Source: Pollutimonas sp036675275
Lineage (GTDB): Bacteria; Pseudomonadota; Gammaproteobacteria; Burkholderiales; Burkholderiaceae_B
Length of the DNA stretch: 64,000 nucleotides
NCBI GenBank assembly: GCA_036675275.1
Contig: JAKFFG010000023.1
Span: forward strand, 1 to 64,000
Direction: 5' to 3'
The translations under genes were made by a program, and so were the position numbers. The notes beneath the pieces were generated by a model. That model had not been told where the DNA came from and made no database searches. It saw only the letters and a program-made list of their open reading frames with translations. Position 1 is the first letter of the stretch. Each line of letters starts with the position of its first letter. This document shows positions 35,291 through 43,356 of the stretch, piece after piece.

Positions 35291-36940
35291 GTGGCGCCTA
35301 TACCGGCAAATATAGTGACAGCCTCTGAAGCGATGCTTTCGGTGCGTAATCTATCCGTCAGCCTGCCTCCCGGTATGGAGCGCGCTCATGCCGTCAGCGG
35401 AATTTCTTTCGATCTTCTGAAAGGGCAGATACTCTGCATCATCGGAGAATCGGGCTCCGGAAAATCGGTGACGGCGAATGCGATCATGGGTCTGCTGCCT
35501 AAGGTGATCCGCGTCACCGAAGGTTCGATAAGACTGCTCGATAACGAAATCCTTGATGCCGACCCTGAACACCTGCGCGGCCTGCGTGGACGGGTGGTCT
35601 CCATGATCTTTCAGGACCCGCTTTCGGCATTGAACCCCTTGATGACTGTCGGAGCGCAAATTGCCGAGGCAATGGCGGCCCACGGTGAGGGCACAGCGGA
35701 TAGCCGCAAGGACCGCAGTCTCGAGCTTCTGGCCGAGGTGGGTTTGCCGGAGCCCTCATTGATGTATCACCAGTATCCGTTTCGCCTGTCAGGCGGACAA
35801 CGACAACGGGTAATGATCGCGATGGCGCTGGCAATGGAGCCCGCCGTCCTCATTGCAGATGAGCCAACCACTGCTCTCGACGTGACCACGCAGGCACAAA
35901 TCCTGGATTTGATCCGGGATATCCAGCGTCGCAAGGGGATGAGCGTCATGTTCATCACTCATGACTTCGGCGTGGTCGCGGAGATCGCAGACAGCGTCGT
36001 GGTGATGGAAAAGGGCAATATCGTCGAGCAGGGACCCGCCGACAAGGTGCTGAATAACCCTGACCATCCCTACACCAAGCGCTTGATCGCATCGGTGCCG
36101 GAGCTGACCGGCACGGACCGGGTGCTGCCCGAGACTTCAACGGCGCCGATCCTCAAGGTTGACCATCTGGTCAAGACCTATAGCAGCGGCAGCCGTCTTC
36201 TACGCAGCGAGCGGTTGACCAGGGCAGTCGACGGCGTCTCCTTTGAATTGAAGCCCGGCCGAACTCTTGGCGTGGTGGGCGAGAGCGGTTCGGGGAAAAC
36301 TTCGCTGGGGCGGCTGCTGATCAAGCTAATGAAAAGCGATAGTGGCAGCATCCTGTTCGAGGGCATCGATATCGCCCAGATGGCGGAAGGTACTTTCCGC
36401 GCCCTGCGCCCGAAGATCCAAATGATCTTTCAGGATCCCTTTGCCTCGCTCAATCCGCGCTCGACCGTCGGCCATATCATGACCGTCGGTCCGGTGGCGC
36501 ACGGTACGGCCTACCCTCAGGCCCGCGAAGAAGCGATGGCTCTCCTATCGCATGTCGGCCTCGATGCCGGAGCCTTCCGGCGCTATCCGCACGAATTCTC
36601 GGGGGGGCAGCGCCAACGCATTGGCATAGCCCGTGCGCTGATGTTCAAGCCGAAGTTACTTGTGGCCGATGAGTGCGTCTCGGCGCTCGATGTCTCGATT
36701 CAGGCACAGATTCTGAAGCTGCTTGACCAAGTGCAGCGCGAGACGGGTGTGTCGATGGTCTTCATCACCCATGACCTGCGCGTTGCCAGCCAGATCTGCG
36801 ACGAGATTGCCGTGATGCAAAAGGGTAAGTTTGTCGAGATAGGACCGCCCTCGCAGATTTTCCTCGCACCGAAGTCCTCATATACCCGGGAGCTGGTCGC
36901 CGCCATACCGGGCAAGGAGCAGGCCAGAAGAGCCGCGTGA
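35291..36940 (+). CDS. Fused dipeptide/nickel-type ABC transporter ATPase (DppD-DppF)
   Basis: This 549-residue protein contains two complete ATPase domains. Domain 1 has Walker A GESGSGKSVTANAIMG, signature LSGGQRQRVMIAMAL and Walker B LIADEPTTALD. Domain 2 has GESGSGKTSLGRLL, FSGGQRQRIGIARAL and LVADECVSALDVS, where a cysteine replaces the usual proline after the catalytic glutamate. Such fusions (GsiA/DdpD-like) power peptide, glutathione or opine import. The start is a GTG with an AGGAGAGGG site. It is the first gene of the operon. Confidence 0.92.
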   Translation: MAPIPANIVTASEAMLSVRNLSVSLPPGMERAHAVSGISFDLLKGQILCIIGESGSGKSVTANAIMGLLPKVIRVTEGSIRLLDNEILDADPEHLRGLRGRVVSMIFQDPLSALNPLMTVGAQIAEAMAAHGEGTADSRKDRSLELLAEVGLPEPSLMYHQYPFRLSGGQRQRVMIAMALAMEPAVLIADEPTTALDVTTQAQILDLIRDIQRRKGMSVMFITHDFGVVAEIADSVVVMEKGNIVEQGPADKVLNNPDHPYTKRLIASVPELTGTDRVLPETSTAPILKVDHLVKTYSSGSRLLRSERLTRAVDGVSFELKPGRTLGVVGESGSGKTSLGRLLIKLMKSDSGSILFEGIDIAQMAEGTFRALRPKIQMIFQDPFASLNPRSTVGHIMTVGPVAHGTAYPQAREEAMALLSHVGLDAGAFRRYPHEFSGGQRQRIGIARALMFKPKLLVADECVSALDVSIQAQILKLLDQVQRETGVSMVFITHDLRVASQICDEIAVMQKGKFVEIGPPSQIFLAPKSSYTRELVAAIPGKEQARRAA

Positions 36941-36986
36941 CTGAGTAATTGCAGTATCAACAAGGCCGTATCAAGGAGATCGTCTC

Positions 36987-38651
36987 ATGACTGACCCAAT
37001 TATCTCGAAGACTACCCGCCGTTCAGCCCTGAAGATTATGGGTATTGCCGGTGCAGCCAGTGTGTTTGCCCCGTATTTGCTGGGCAAGCCCGCCTTGGCC
37101 CAAACTCCTCCGGCAGCGCCTTCTGGCCGGGTTATCGTCGGTCTCTCGCAGGAGCCGACTGTATTCAACCCACTGATGCTGAAGATCGAAGTTGATGATG
37201 GTATCCACTTTTCGGTTTTCGACGCGTTGTTCCGGACCATGCCGGACGGTTCCATCGTGCCAAATCTCGCCACGGAAGTGCCGAACCAGGAGAATGGCGG
37301 GCTTTCCGCTGATGGTCTGGAATGGCGCGTGAAGCTGCGTGACGATGTGAAATGGCATGATGGTGCCCCGCTGACCGCCGAAGATGTAAAGTTTACGCTT
37401 GAATTAATTGTCGATCCAGACTTCCGCAGCTGGCGCACCGCAGGGCATAACCTTGTATCCGACATTACCGTGGTCTCGCCGACTGAGCTGACTTGGCGAA
37501 TGAAAGAGCCCTTTGCGCCTTATCTGTCCTTCCTGACCGAGACTTTCATTGTTCCCAAGCACGTGCTCGAGCCCGAGGCAGACAAGAACGCCGCCGCCTT
37601 CAATCAAGCGCCGATTGGTACCGGCGCGTTTAAATGGGGTAACCGCGTCGCCGGCGACCATATCAATTTGGTCGCCAATACCAACTACCACGGCGAAGGC
37701 CCTTATATCGAGCAGCTGGTCTTCAAATATATCCCCGACCTGACGGTACTTTATACCCAGTTCAAGAGCGGCGACATTGACCTGGTGGGGCGCCAATATA
37801 TCACCCCCGACAATTATGCCGAGGCGAAGACTCTGAAAAATCGGGTGGTCCAGTTGCAACCGGCGCCTGCCGTCGAACAGATCTACCTCAATCTGGAACG
37901 CCCGGTCTTCAAGGATCTGGCAGTGCGCGAGGCAATCTATGCAGCCATTGACAAGCAGGCGATTATCGAGGCGCTCTACTATGGCCTGCCCGAGCCGGTC
38001 GAATCCTACATGCCGCGCGGCTCGATCTACTACAACAAAGACCTACCCAAGCACGAGTTCAGCCTTGAGAGGGCAGAGAAGTTGCTTGATGACGCAGGTT
38101 GGGTGAAGGGGCGTGACGGCATCCGCGCCAAGGATGGCGTGCGGCTTTCGTTCACCAATTCGACCACTACGGGCAACCATCTGCGCGAACAGCTGCAGCA
38201 GTTTATCCAGCAGACACTCAAGAGCATCGGCATCGAGATGACCATCTCGAACCTGCCCGCAGCTGTGATCTGGGGGGATTTCTGGACATTGTCGCAGTTC
38301 GACTCGGTCGTGGTGGGCATCAATTATCTGGTTGGGGCGGACCCCGACGTATTCAACCGCTTCCATAGCGGTGCAATTCGCGCCCAAGGCGGGCGGGGCT
38401 CGAACACCGCGCAATACCGCAATCCGCGAGTGGATAAGCTGCTGGAAGAAGGTGCCCGCAGCTTCGACCAAGCACGCCGGATCGAGATCTACAAGGAAAT
38501 TCAGGCGATAGTGCGTGCCGATCTACCCTTTCTGCCCCTCTTTTCGGAGAATTCCGTCCAAGGCTGGAAGTCGGACATCAAGGGCGTAGTCAGCAACAGC
38601 AACACGCGCAGCGAGTCCTGGCATGCGGCAGGCTGGTCCCGTAAAGCCTGA
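36987..38651 (+). CDS. Family 5 periplasmic substrate-binding protein (DppA-like)
   Basis: This 554-residue solute receptor has a twin-arginine style leader (TRRSALKIMGIAGAASVFAPYLLG) ending near LAQTPPAAP. It has the family markers LSQEPTVFNPLMLKIE, LRDDVKWHDGAPLTAEDVKFTLEL and LPFLPLFSENSVQGWKSD. This cluster of receptors takes up peptides, nickel chelates, opines or amino acid derivatives. It sits between the ATPase and the permeases, the usual order in dipeptide operons. Confidence 0.9.
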   Translation: MTDPIISKTTRRSALKIMGIAGAASVFAPYLLGKPALAQTPPAAPSGRVIVGLSQEPTVFNPLMLKIEVDDGIHFSVFDALFRTMPDGSIVPNLATEVPNQENGGLSADGLEWRVKLRDDVKWHDGAPLTAEDVKFTLELIVDPDFRSWRTAGHNLVSDITVVSPTELTWRMKEPFAPYLSFLTETFIVPKHVLEPEADKNAAAFNQAPIGTGAFKWGNRVAGDHINLVANTNYHGEGPYIEQLVFKYIPDLTVLYTQFKSGDIDLVGRQYITPDNYAEAKTLKNRVVQLQPAPAVEQIYLNLERPVFKDLAVREAIYAAIDKQAIIEALYYGLPEPVESYMPRGSIYYNKDLPKHEFSLERAEKLLDDAGWVKGRDGIRAKDGVRLSFTNSTTTGNHLREQLQQFIQQTLKSIGIEMTISNLPAAVIWGDFWTLSQFDSVVVGINYLVGADPDVFNRFHSGAIRAQGGRGSNTAQYRNPRVDKLLEEGARSFDQARRIEIYKEIQAIVRADLPFLPLFSENSVQGWKSDIKGVVSNSNTRSESWHAAGWSRKA

Positions 38652-38664
38652 TCGTAATACGCGG

Positions 38665-38687
38665 CCCGGGCAGGCGCAGCGCCCGGG
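38665..38687 (+). terminator. Intercistronic hairpin between receptor and permease genes
   Basis: CCCGGGC (38665-38671) pairs with GCCCGGG (38681-38687) around a 9-base loop, with a short T-run after it (CTTTTC). Such hairpins after binding-protein genes stabilise that part of the mRNA and reduce expression of the following permeases. Confidence 0.55.
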
Positions 38688-38724
38688 TATCTTTTCAAAG
38701 TCCTGTAATCCCGACGGGGGCTGA

Positions 38725-39675
38725 ATGGTCGGATTTCTGTTCAATCGCTTGTGGCAGAGCATTATCCTGCTGGTGATCGTGTCTATCATCGGTTTCACGG
38801 TGCTAAACATGATACCGGGCGGTCCGTTATCGCAATTCGCGCTGGATGCCAGCATGACGCAGGCGGACATCGACCGCTTGACCCGCCAGCTTGGCCTCGA
38901 CAAACCGCTGCTGCTGCGATATTTCGACTGGGCCTGGCGAATGCTGCGAGGAGACTGGGGCACCTCTTTTCGCGACGGTGTCCCGGTCCTGCAAGTAATC
39001 GGTCGACACCTGTTCGCGACGCTGTTGCTGATGGGATCATCGACGGCCATTTCCATCGCCATCGGTACATGGATAGGTATCCGTGGCGCGACGCACCGTT
39101 ATTCGGGTTTCGACTACACCGCTACCATCGGCGCCATGATCGCGCTTTCGATCCCGACCTTCTGGTTTGGCCTTGTCGGTATCTATGTATTCTCGCTAAA
39201 GCTCGGCTGGGTGCCTGCTGGCAATATGTACACGATCGGCGATCAGTCGGTACTGAACTATCTGCATCACCTTATTCTGCCGAGCCTCGTACTGTCCCTG
39301 GTGAGCATTGCTACCTGGAGCCGCTACATGCGCTCGGCCACGCTTGACGTGATCAATCAAGACTTCATCAAGACTGCCCGGGCCAAGGGGGTGCGAGAGC
39401 GCCGGGTCGTGATGAAGCATGTGGTGGGCAATGCTCTGCTTCCCATGATTACGCTGGCGGGAATGCAACTGCCTACCATTCTTGGCGGCGCGCTGGTAAC
39501 CGAGACGGTTTTCACCTGGCCTGGAATGGGACGGCTGTTTCTCGACAGCCTCGGTTACAGCGACTATCCGGTGGTGATGGGGCTCCTGATGCTCTCCGCC
39601 ATTTTGACCCTGCTTGGAAACCTCATCGCCGACGTCATCGTCGCGACGGTCGATCCACGCATCCGCCTTGCCTGA
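38725..39675 (+). CDS. ABC transporter permease, DppB type
   Basis: This 316-residue membrane subunit has six helices. It starts FLFNRLWQSIILLVIVSIIGF and shows TIGAMIALSIPTFWFGLVGIY, the cytoplasmic coupling loop (RAKGVRERRVVMKHVVGNALLP, the EAA motif) and VTETVFTWPGMGRLFLDSLG. The family normally pairs with a DppC-type subunit, encoded next. Confidence 0.93.
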   Translation: MVGFLFNRLWQSIILLVIVSIIGFTVLNMIPGGPLSQFALDASMTQADIDRLTRQLGLDKPLLLRYFDWAWRMLRGDWGTSFRDGVPVLQVIGRHLFATLLLMGSSTAISIAIGTWIGIRGATHRYSGFDYTATIGAMIALSIPTFWFGLVGIYVFSLKLGWVPAGNMYTIGDQSVLNYLHHLILPSLVLSLVSIATWSRYMRSATLDVINQDFIKTARAKGVRERRVVMKHVVGNALLPMITLAGMQLPTILGGALVTETVFTWPGMGRLFLDSLGYSDYPVVMGLLMLSAILTLLGNLIADVIVATVDPRIRLA

Positions 39676-39696
39676 CCCCTTAATCAGGAGACTGTT

Positions 39697-40575
39697 ATGA
39701 CCGCTATCGCAACATCGTCTGGCCACAGTCGCTGGTGGCAGAGCCGGGCCGTGCGCCGGTTCGCCCGCCATCGCCTGGCCCTGGTCGGGATCTTCATGAT
39801 TACTGCACTGACGCTGGCTTGTATCGTGGGCCCCTGGCTTTTGCCTTACGACTCGCTTTACATCGACCTGCGCGCGCGCTTCGCGCCCCCCCTTACCGGG
39901 CAACATTACCTGGGCACCGACCCTCTGGGCCGCGACCAGGCTGTGCGTTTGCTGGAGGCCGGAAATATCTCGCTTCTGGTCGGTTTCTCGGCCATGGTCC
40001 TCTCGACGATCATCGGTACCGCAGTAGGCATGATTGCGGGCTATCGCGGCGGTTGGCTGAGAGCTACGCTGATGCGGATGGTCGATGCCTTTCTGGCGTT
40101 TCCCTCGATTTTCCTGGTGCTGGCACTTGCCGCACTGCTAAAGCCCAGTCCGACAATGATCACCGTGATCATCGCCATCACAAGCTGGATGGAGGTCGCC
40201 CGTATCGTCGAGGCCGAAGTGAGCTCCCTGCGCGAGCGGGAATTCGTCCAGGCAGGACTGATGCTGGGGCTCAGCAGCAGCCACATTATGTTTCGCGAGA
40301 TTCTGCCGAATGTCATGGGCCCGATCATTGTGGCCGCCACCCTCACTGTGGCACGCGCTATCCTGCTCGAAGCTTATGTCAGCTTCCTTGGGTACGGAAT
40401 CCAGCCGCCGCTGCCAAGCTGGGGCAACATGCTGAACGGCGCGCAGCAATATTTGGCGACCGCGCCATGGCTGGCCATCGTACCGGGCATCACGATCACC
40501 ATTGCTGTGACCAGCTTCAATTTCATCGGCGATGGACTGCGTGACGCGCTGGATGTGCGTAGTGATCACTTATAA
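39697..40575 (+). CDS. ABC transporter permease, DppC type
   Basis: This 292-residue partner permease has an N-terminal helix, the YLGTDPLGRDQAVRLL signature after it, the EAA loop with EREFVQAGLMLGLSSSHIMF and a final NFIGDGLRDALDVR. This is the last gene of the rightward operon. The DNA after its stop (40576-40722) holds no recognised gene. Confidence 0.93.
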   Translation: MTAIATSSGHSRWWQSRAVRRFARHRLALVGIFMITALTLACIVGPWLLPYDSLYIDLRARFAPPLTGQHYLGTDPLGRDQAVRLLEAGNISLLVGFSAMVLSTIIGTAVGMIAGYRGGWLRATLMRMVDAFLAFPSIFLVLALAALLKPSPTMITVIIAITSWMEVARIVEAEVSSLREREFVQAGLMLGLSSSHIMFREILPNVMGPIIVAATLTVARAILLEAYVSFLGYGIQPPLPSWGNMLNGAQQYLATAPWLAIVPGITITIAVTSFNFIGDGLRDALDVRSDHL

Positions 40576-40722
40576 AAGGCATTTGAACCGCCCCAGGATT
40601 GAACTGCCCCCCAAGAGCTGGACGATTCACCAGGGCGGCTTTCCAAGATCGGGATAATCGACTCCTCCGATTTTGACCAAAGGGCTTACGGGCGATCATA
40701 AGCATTTTGACTCGCACATTAC

Positions 40723-40854
40723 GGTGAATACAAAGAAGAACGAAAATGCGAGGCACCGAGATATAGGCGCTATGAATGCGAGCCGGTGTATCGCTCAGGC
40801 AGCCCCGCCATCATCATTGACCCGGTAATCAGGATAGGCATCGGGCGTGAATAG
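40723..40854 (+). pseudogene. Truncated copy of the small secreted-protein gene (3' end only)
   Basis: This reads in frame from GEYKEERKCEAPRYRRY to IIIDPVIRIGIGRE and a TAG stop. It is aligned without gaps to the last 44 codons (stop included) of the gene at 31767, with 13 base changes in 132, more than half of them synonymous. There is no start or signal peptide. It marks the right edge of the ABC transporter module and forms a direct repeat with 31935-32066. Confidence 0.85.
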
Positions 40855-40897
40855 GGGCGAATAGCTATCGGTCGCTGGCTTAGTGACCCATGTCTTT

Positions 40898-41782
40898 CTA
40901 AAAGAACTTCACCATAGCCTCGAGGGTTTGCTCCGGCGCCTGCTCTAGCGGATAGTGTCCACATGGCAAGGCTTGAGCATGCGCGATGTTGGCCGCATAG
41001 GCTTCCCAGATTTTGGCGGGTCCACCTTCGTGACGAGCTGTGTGACTTGTTTCGCCCCATAGCAGCATGACAGGGCACTTCACCTTTTTGCCCGCCAGTC
41101 GATCTTCGCCGTCAAATTCCAGATCCAATGTAGCGGAAGCGCGATAATCCTCGCATACCCCGTGAATATTCTCGGGAGTGCACAGCTCGGTGTAATACTG
41201 AATCTGCTCCTCAGTGAATCCTCCTTTGCCAAGCCCCTGGCTCATCAGCTTGCTCCGAATATAAAGCGGCTCGTTGTTCTTGAGCAGCGCCTCGGGAAAT
41301 CCAGACGGCTGCGAAAGGAAGCTCCAGTGATATAGGCTGAGTCCAACGTCAAGGTCGCCCAGCTCCTTCCATACGAATTCGGTCGGAAGGATATCCAGGA
41401 ATGCAGCTTTAGTGATTGCATTTTCGTGGTCCAGGCACATTCTGTGGGCGACACGTGCCCCGCGGTCATGGCCGGCGACGGAAAAGCTCTTGAATCCAAA
41501 ATGGTTCATCACTTCGACATGATCCTGGGCCATTCGTCGAAAAGTGTAGTTGCTGTGATCAGGCAAGCCCCTAGGCTTACTACTATGCCCATAGCCGCGA
41601 ATGTCGGCGGCCACCACCGTATAGTGTTCGGAAAGCGGCCCGGCCACTTTCGCCCAGCTCATATGAGACAGCGGATTTCCGTGTATGAGTAGAAGAGGTG
41701 GGCCGGATCCGCCGTGCTTTCCAACTATTTGGACTTCCGGGTCACTTGTTTGAATCTGAAATGACTCAAATCCGTTGAACAT
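40898..41782 (-). CDS. Fluoroacetate/haloacetate dehalogenase-like alpha/beta hydrolase
   Basis: This 294-residue protein matches the haloacetate dehalogenase H-1/FAcD architecture. It shows LLIHGNPLSHMSWAKVAGPL, the nucleophile D106 with R107 and R110 (GHDRGAR, carboxylate binding), D130 (FLDILP) as acid, H152-W153 and Y213 in the halide pocket (SLYHWSFL, CEDYRAS), and H276 (CGHYPLEQ). All residues known to be needed for C-F hydrolysis in FAcD have counterparts, so fluoroacetate-to-glycolate activity is plausible. Epoxide hydrolase-type activity is less likely because the two lid tyrosines are not in the expected place. Confidence 0.85.
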   Translation of the reverse strand: MFNGFESFQIQTSDPEVQIVGKHGGSGPPLLLIHGNPLSHMSWAKVAGPLSEHYTVVAADIRGYGHSSKPRGLPDHSNYTFRRMAQDHVEVMNHFGFKSFSVAGHDRGARVAHRMCLDHENAITKAAFLDILPTEFVWKELGDLDVGLSLYHWSFLSQPSGFPEALLKNNEPLYIRSKLMSQGLGKGGFTEEQIQYYTELCTPENIHGVCEDYRASATLDLEFDGEDRLAGKKVKCPVMLLWGETSHTARHEGGPAKIWEAYAANIAHAQALPCGHYPLEQAPEQTLEAMVKFF

Positions 41783-41879
41783 GTTGAATGGCTCCTCGAC
41801 TACCGTTAGAAGAAATTTTTAATTCCGTATCAAATCCCAATGGCATAATTTGTGAGCGAAACTCAATCTGGACCTGCCA

Positions 41880-42059
41880 ATGAATGCATACTATACCGTC
41901 GCCATCCCGTTTCTTTGCTGCGCCGTGTCGTTTTCGATTATTGGCATGACTATGGGAAACACAACTTTTCTTAGCTTGAGCGCCGGGTTTCTTGCTGCGG
42001 GAATACCGATGCTGGTCGTTGGATTCAATCGCAAGCGTGTCCAAACAGACGGCAAGTAA
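41880..42059 (+). CDS. Small two-helix membrane protein
   Basis: This is a 59-codon reading with two hydrophobic stretches (YYTVAIPFLCCAVSFSIIG and TFLSLSAGFLAAGIPMLVVG) and a basic end (NRKRVQTDGK). It is divergent from the dehalogenase gene across a 97-base AT-rich gap. There is no recognised family and the ribosome site is poor. It is listed because the membrane-like pattern and codon use look genuine. Confidence 0.4.
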   Translation: MNAYYTVAIPFLCCAVSFSIIGMTMGNTTFLSLSAGFLAAGIPMLVVGFNRKRVQTDGK

Positions 42060-42131
42060 GTCGCCGCCTATATCTCTTCCCGCGCAGCCAGATTTGCCTC
42101 ACTCGCTGGAAGTTCAGCAGCGTTGTTGTGT

Positions 42132-42162
42132 GTGTATTGTTTTTTGATTATATTTAATACAC
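42132..42162 (+). promoter_or_regulatory. parDE promoter/operator palindrome
   Basis: GTGTATT (42132-42138) and AATACAC (42156-42162) are perfect inverted arms 17 bases apart. They lie in the AT-rich DNA that ends 23 bases before the antitoxin start, where -35-like TTGTTT and AT-rich -10 sequences also lie. This suits binding by the ribbon-helix-helix antitoxin and autorepression. Confidence 0.5.
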
Positions 42163-42185
42163 GTTTCACGCAATAGAAGTACGCC

Positions 42186-42440
42186 ATGTCCCAAACCACA
42201 ACGATGACCGTCCGCCTCAAAGGGGCCCTGAGCAGATTTGTGGCCGAAAACGTGGGTGAACACGGTGCCTACGATAACGTCAGCGAGTATGTCAGGGATT
42301 TGATCCGCCGTGACAAGGAACGGGTGGAGGCAGAGGCGTTCGAGAGGCTCAAGGCCGAATTGTCCCATGCGTTCACGGCGCCGGAGTCTTCTTATCAGCC
42401 GCTGACTGCGGCCGACATCATCAAGCGCAACAAAGTTTGA
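42186..42440 (+). CDS. ParD/CopG-type antitoxin
   Basis: This 84-residue protein has a ribbon-helix-helix N terminus (TTTMTVRLKGALSRFV), the DNVSEYVRDLIRRDKERVEAEAF helix typical of ParD, and a C-terminal toxin-binding tail (PLTAADIIKRNKV). It is followed four bases later by the toxin gene. It should bind the toxin and the palindrome upstream. Confidence 0.88.
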   Translation: MSQTTTMTVRLKGALSRFVAENVGEHGAYDNVSEYVRDLIRRDKERVEAEAFERLKAELSHAFTAPESSYQPLTAADIIKRNKV

Positions 42441-42444
42441 TCGC

Positions 42445-42759
42445 ATGGCCAAGCTCCGTATACAGGAGGCTGCATCTTACCGCCTTGATGAAATCTACCG
42501 CTACACGCGTGATCAATGGGGCACTCAGCAGGCGGACCACTACATCACCGGCTTGTTCGACGCATTCGCCAAGATCGAATCTCGCGAAGTGGCATCAAGG
42601 CCAGTGCCGGCTGAGTTCGGGGTGGACGGTTTCTTCTTTCGCTATAAAAAGCATGTCGTCTACTGGCGTAGGCTGTCGAACGGTGACATTGGTATCGTGA
42701 CGATCCTGCATGAGCGAATGCATCAGATCGATCGGTTTCGAGAGGATTTTGGAACTTGA
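42445..42759 (+). CDS. ParE/RelE-family toxin
   Basis: This 104-residue protein has the RelE/ParE fold markers: LRIQEAASYRLDEIYRYTRDQWG at the start, VDGFFFRYKKHVVYWRRLSNGDIGIVTILHERMH near the end. ParE toxins inhibit gyrase, while related RelE toxins cut mRNA in the ribosome; the lack of clear catalytic residues favours the ParE type. The pair may stabilise the island, which ends about 100 bases further on. Confidence 0.88.
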   Translation: MAKLRIQEAASYRLDEIYRYTRDQWGTQQADHYITGLFDAFAKIESREVASRPVPAEFGVDGFFFRYKKHVVYWRRLSNGDIGIVTILHERMHQIDRFREDFGT

Positions 42760-42823
42760 TTGCGCATATGGGCGCGTGCACCTATATCCGGTTCTCCACT
42801 TTTAACGCGTTGACGCACACGAA

Positions 42824-42863
42824 TACGCGCATCGGGGGTTCGACTCCCTCGGTATCTCCGGCA
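42824..42863 (+). repeat. Degenerate 3' end of tRNA-Ser (candidate attachment site)
   Basis: This stretch matches the last 38 bases of tRNA-Ser(GCU) at 31411-31448. It covers the variable-arm edge, the whole T-arm (with GGGTTCGA kept) and the acceptor 3' half, with five mismatches and a 2-base insertion. No other tRNA part is present. Such 3' tRNA copies are left where integrative elements recombine into tRNA genes. It would be the right end of a roughly 11.4-kb island. Confidence 0.7.
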
Positions 42864-42904
42864 GGGAAAGCGTAACGTTCGTGTTGGTGATGAAGGCGCG
42901 AGCG

Positions 42905-43081
42905 TTAGCCGCGCACGCCTTCATCGTCTTCAAACTGATTTTCGTCCTTCGCATGCAGCGACATCATGGGCGGTTGGTAAAGACGAGCGCGTTCTTGCGC
43001 TAGTCGTGTTTCCAGGGGAACGACGTACTGTTTGACTTTCCAGTTGCGGTAGGGGGACGGGGTTTGTTTGTTTGCAAGCAT
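42905..43081 (-). CDS. Small hydrophilic protein of unknown function
   Basis: This is a 58-codon reading (starting MLANKQTPSPYRNWKVKQYV) rich in Gln, Arg and Glu, with no membrane segment. It is followed by an inverted repeat that spans the stop codon. No family is recognised. The region 43082-43356 next to it shows nothing I can call. Confidence 0.35.
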   Translation of the reverse strand: MLANKQTPSPYRNWKVKQYVVPLETRLAQERARLYQPPMMSLHAKDENQFEDDEGVRG

Positions 43082-43356
43082 GCCAGACTCCGAATGAACA
43101 CGTCAGCTAGGAAGAAGCCATGATTACATACGCAGATTTCAACTTTGCTACGAACTTTTCTGAAGGCCCGGCCGGCTCGAGTCTTGTAGGGCAATATCCT
43201 CTGACATCAGGGCCGGGCTCTTTGGCGTTTGCTCGCCGGAAAGAACTGTACTGACCCCGCATATCGGATCGGCCGTTGCCAGGGTGCGTTTGGCGATTGA
43301 GCATCGGGCTGCCGATAACTTGATACAGGTGCTTTCAGGGCACGTTCCCAAGGATG

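Noticed and set aside
40576..40722. Possible insertion-sequence end (TGAACCGCCCC at 40587 with GACTCCTCCGATTTT near 40660)
   Set aside because: It resembles ends of some IS3-type elements in my memory but the two ends are not a convincing inverted repeat and no transposase is present.
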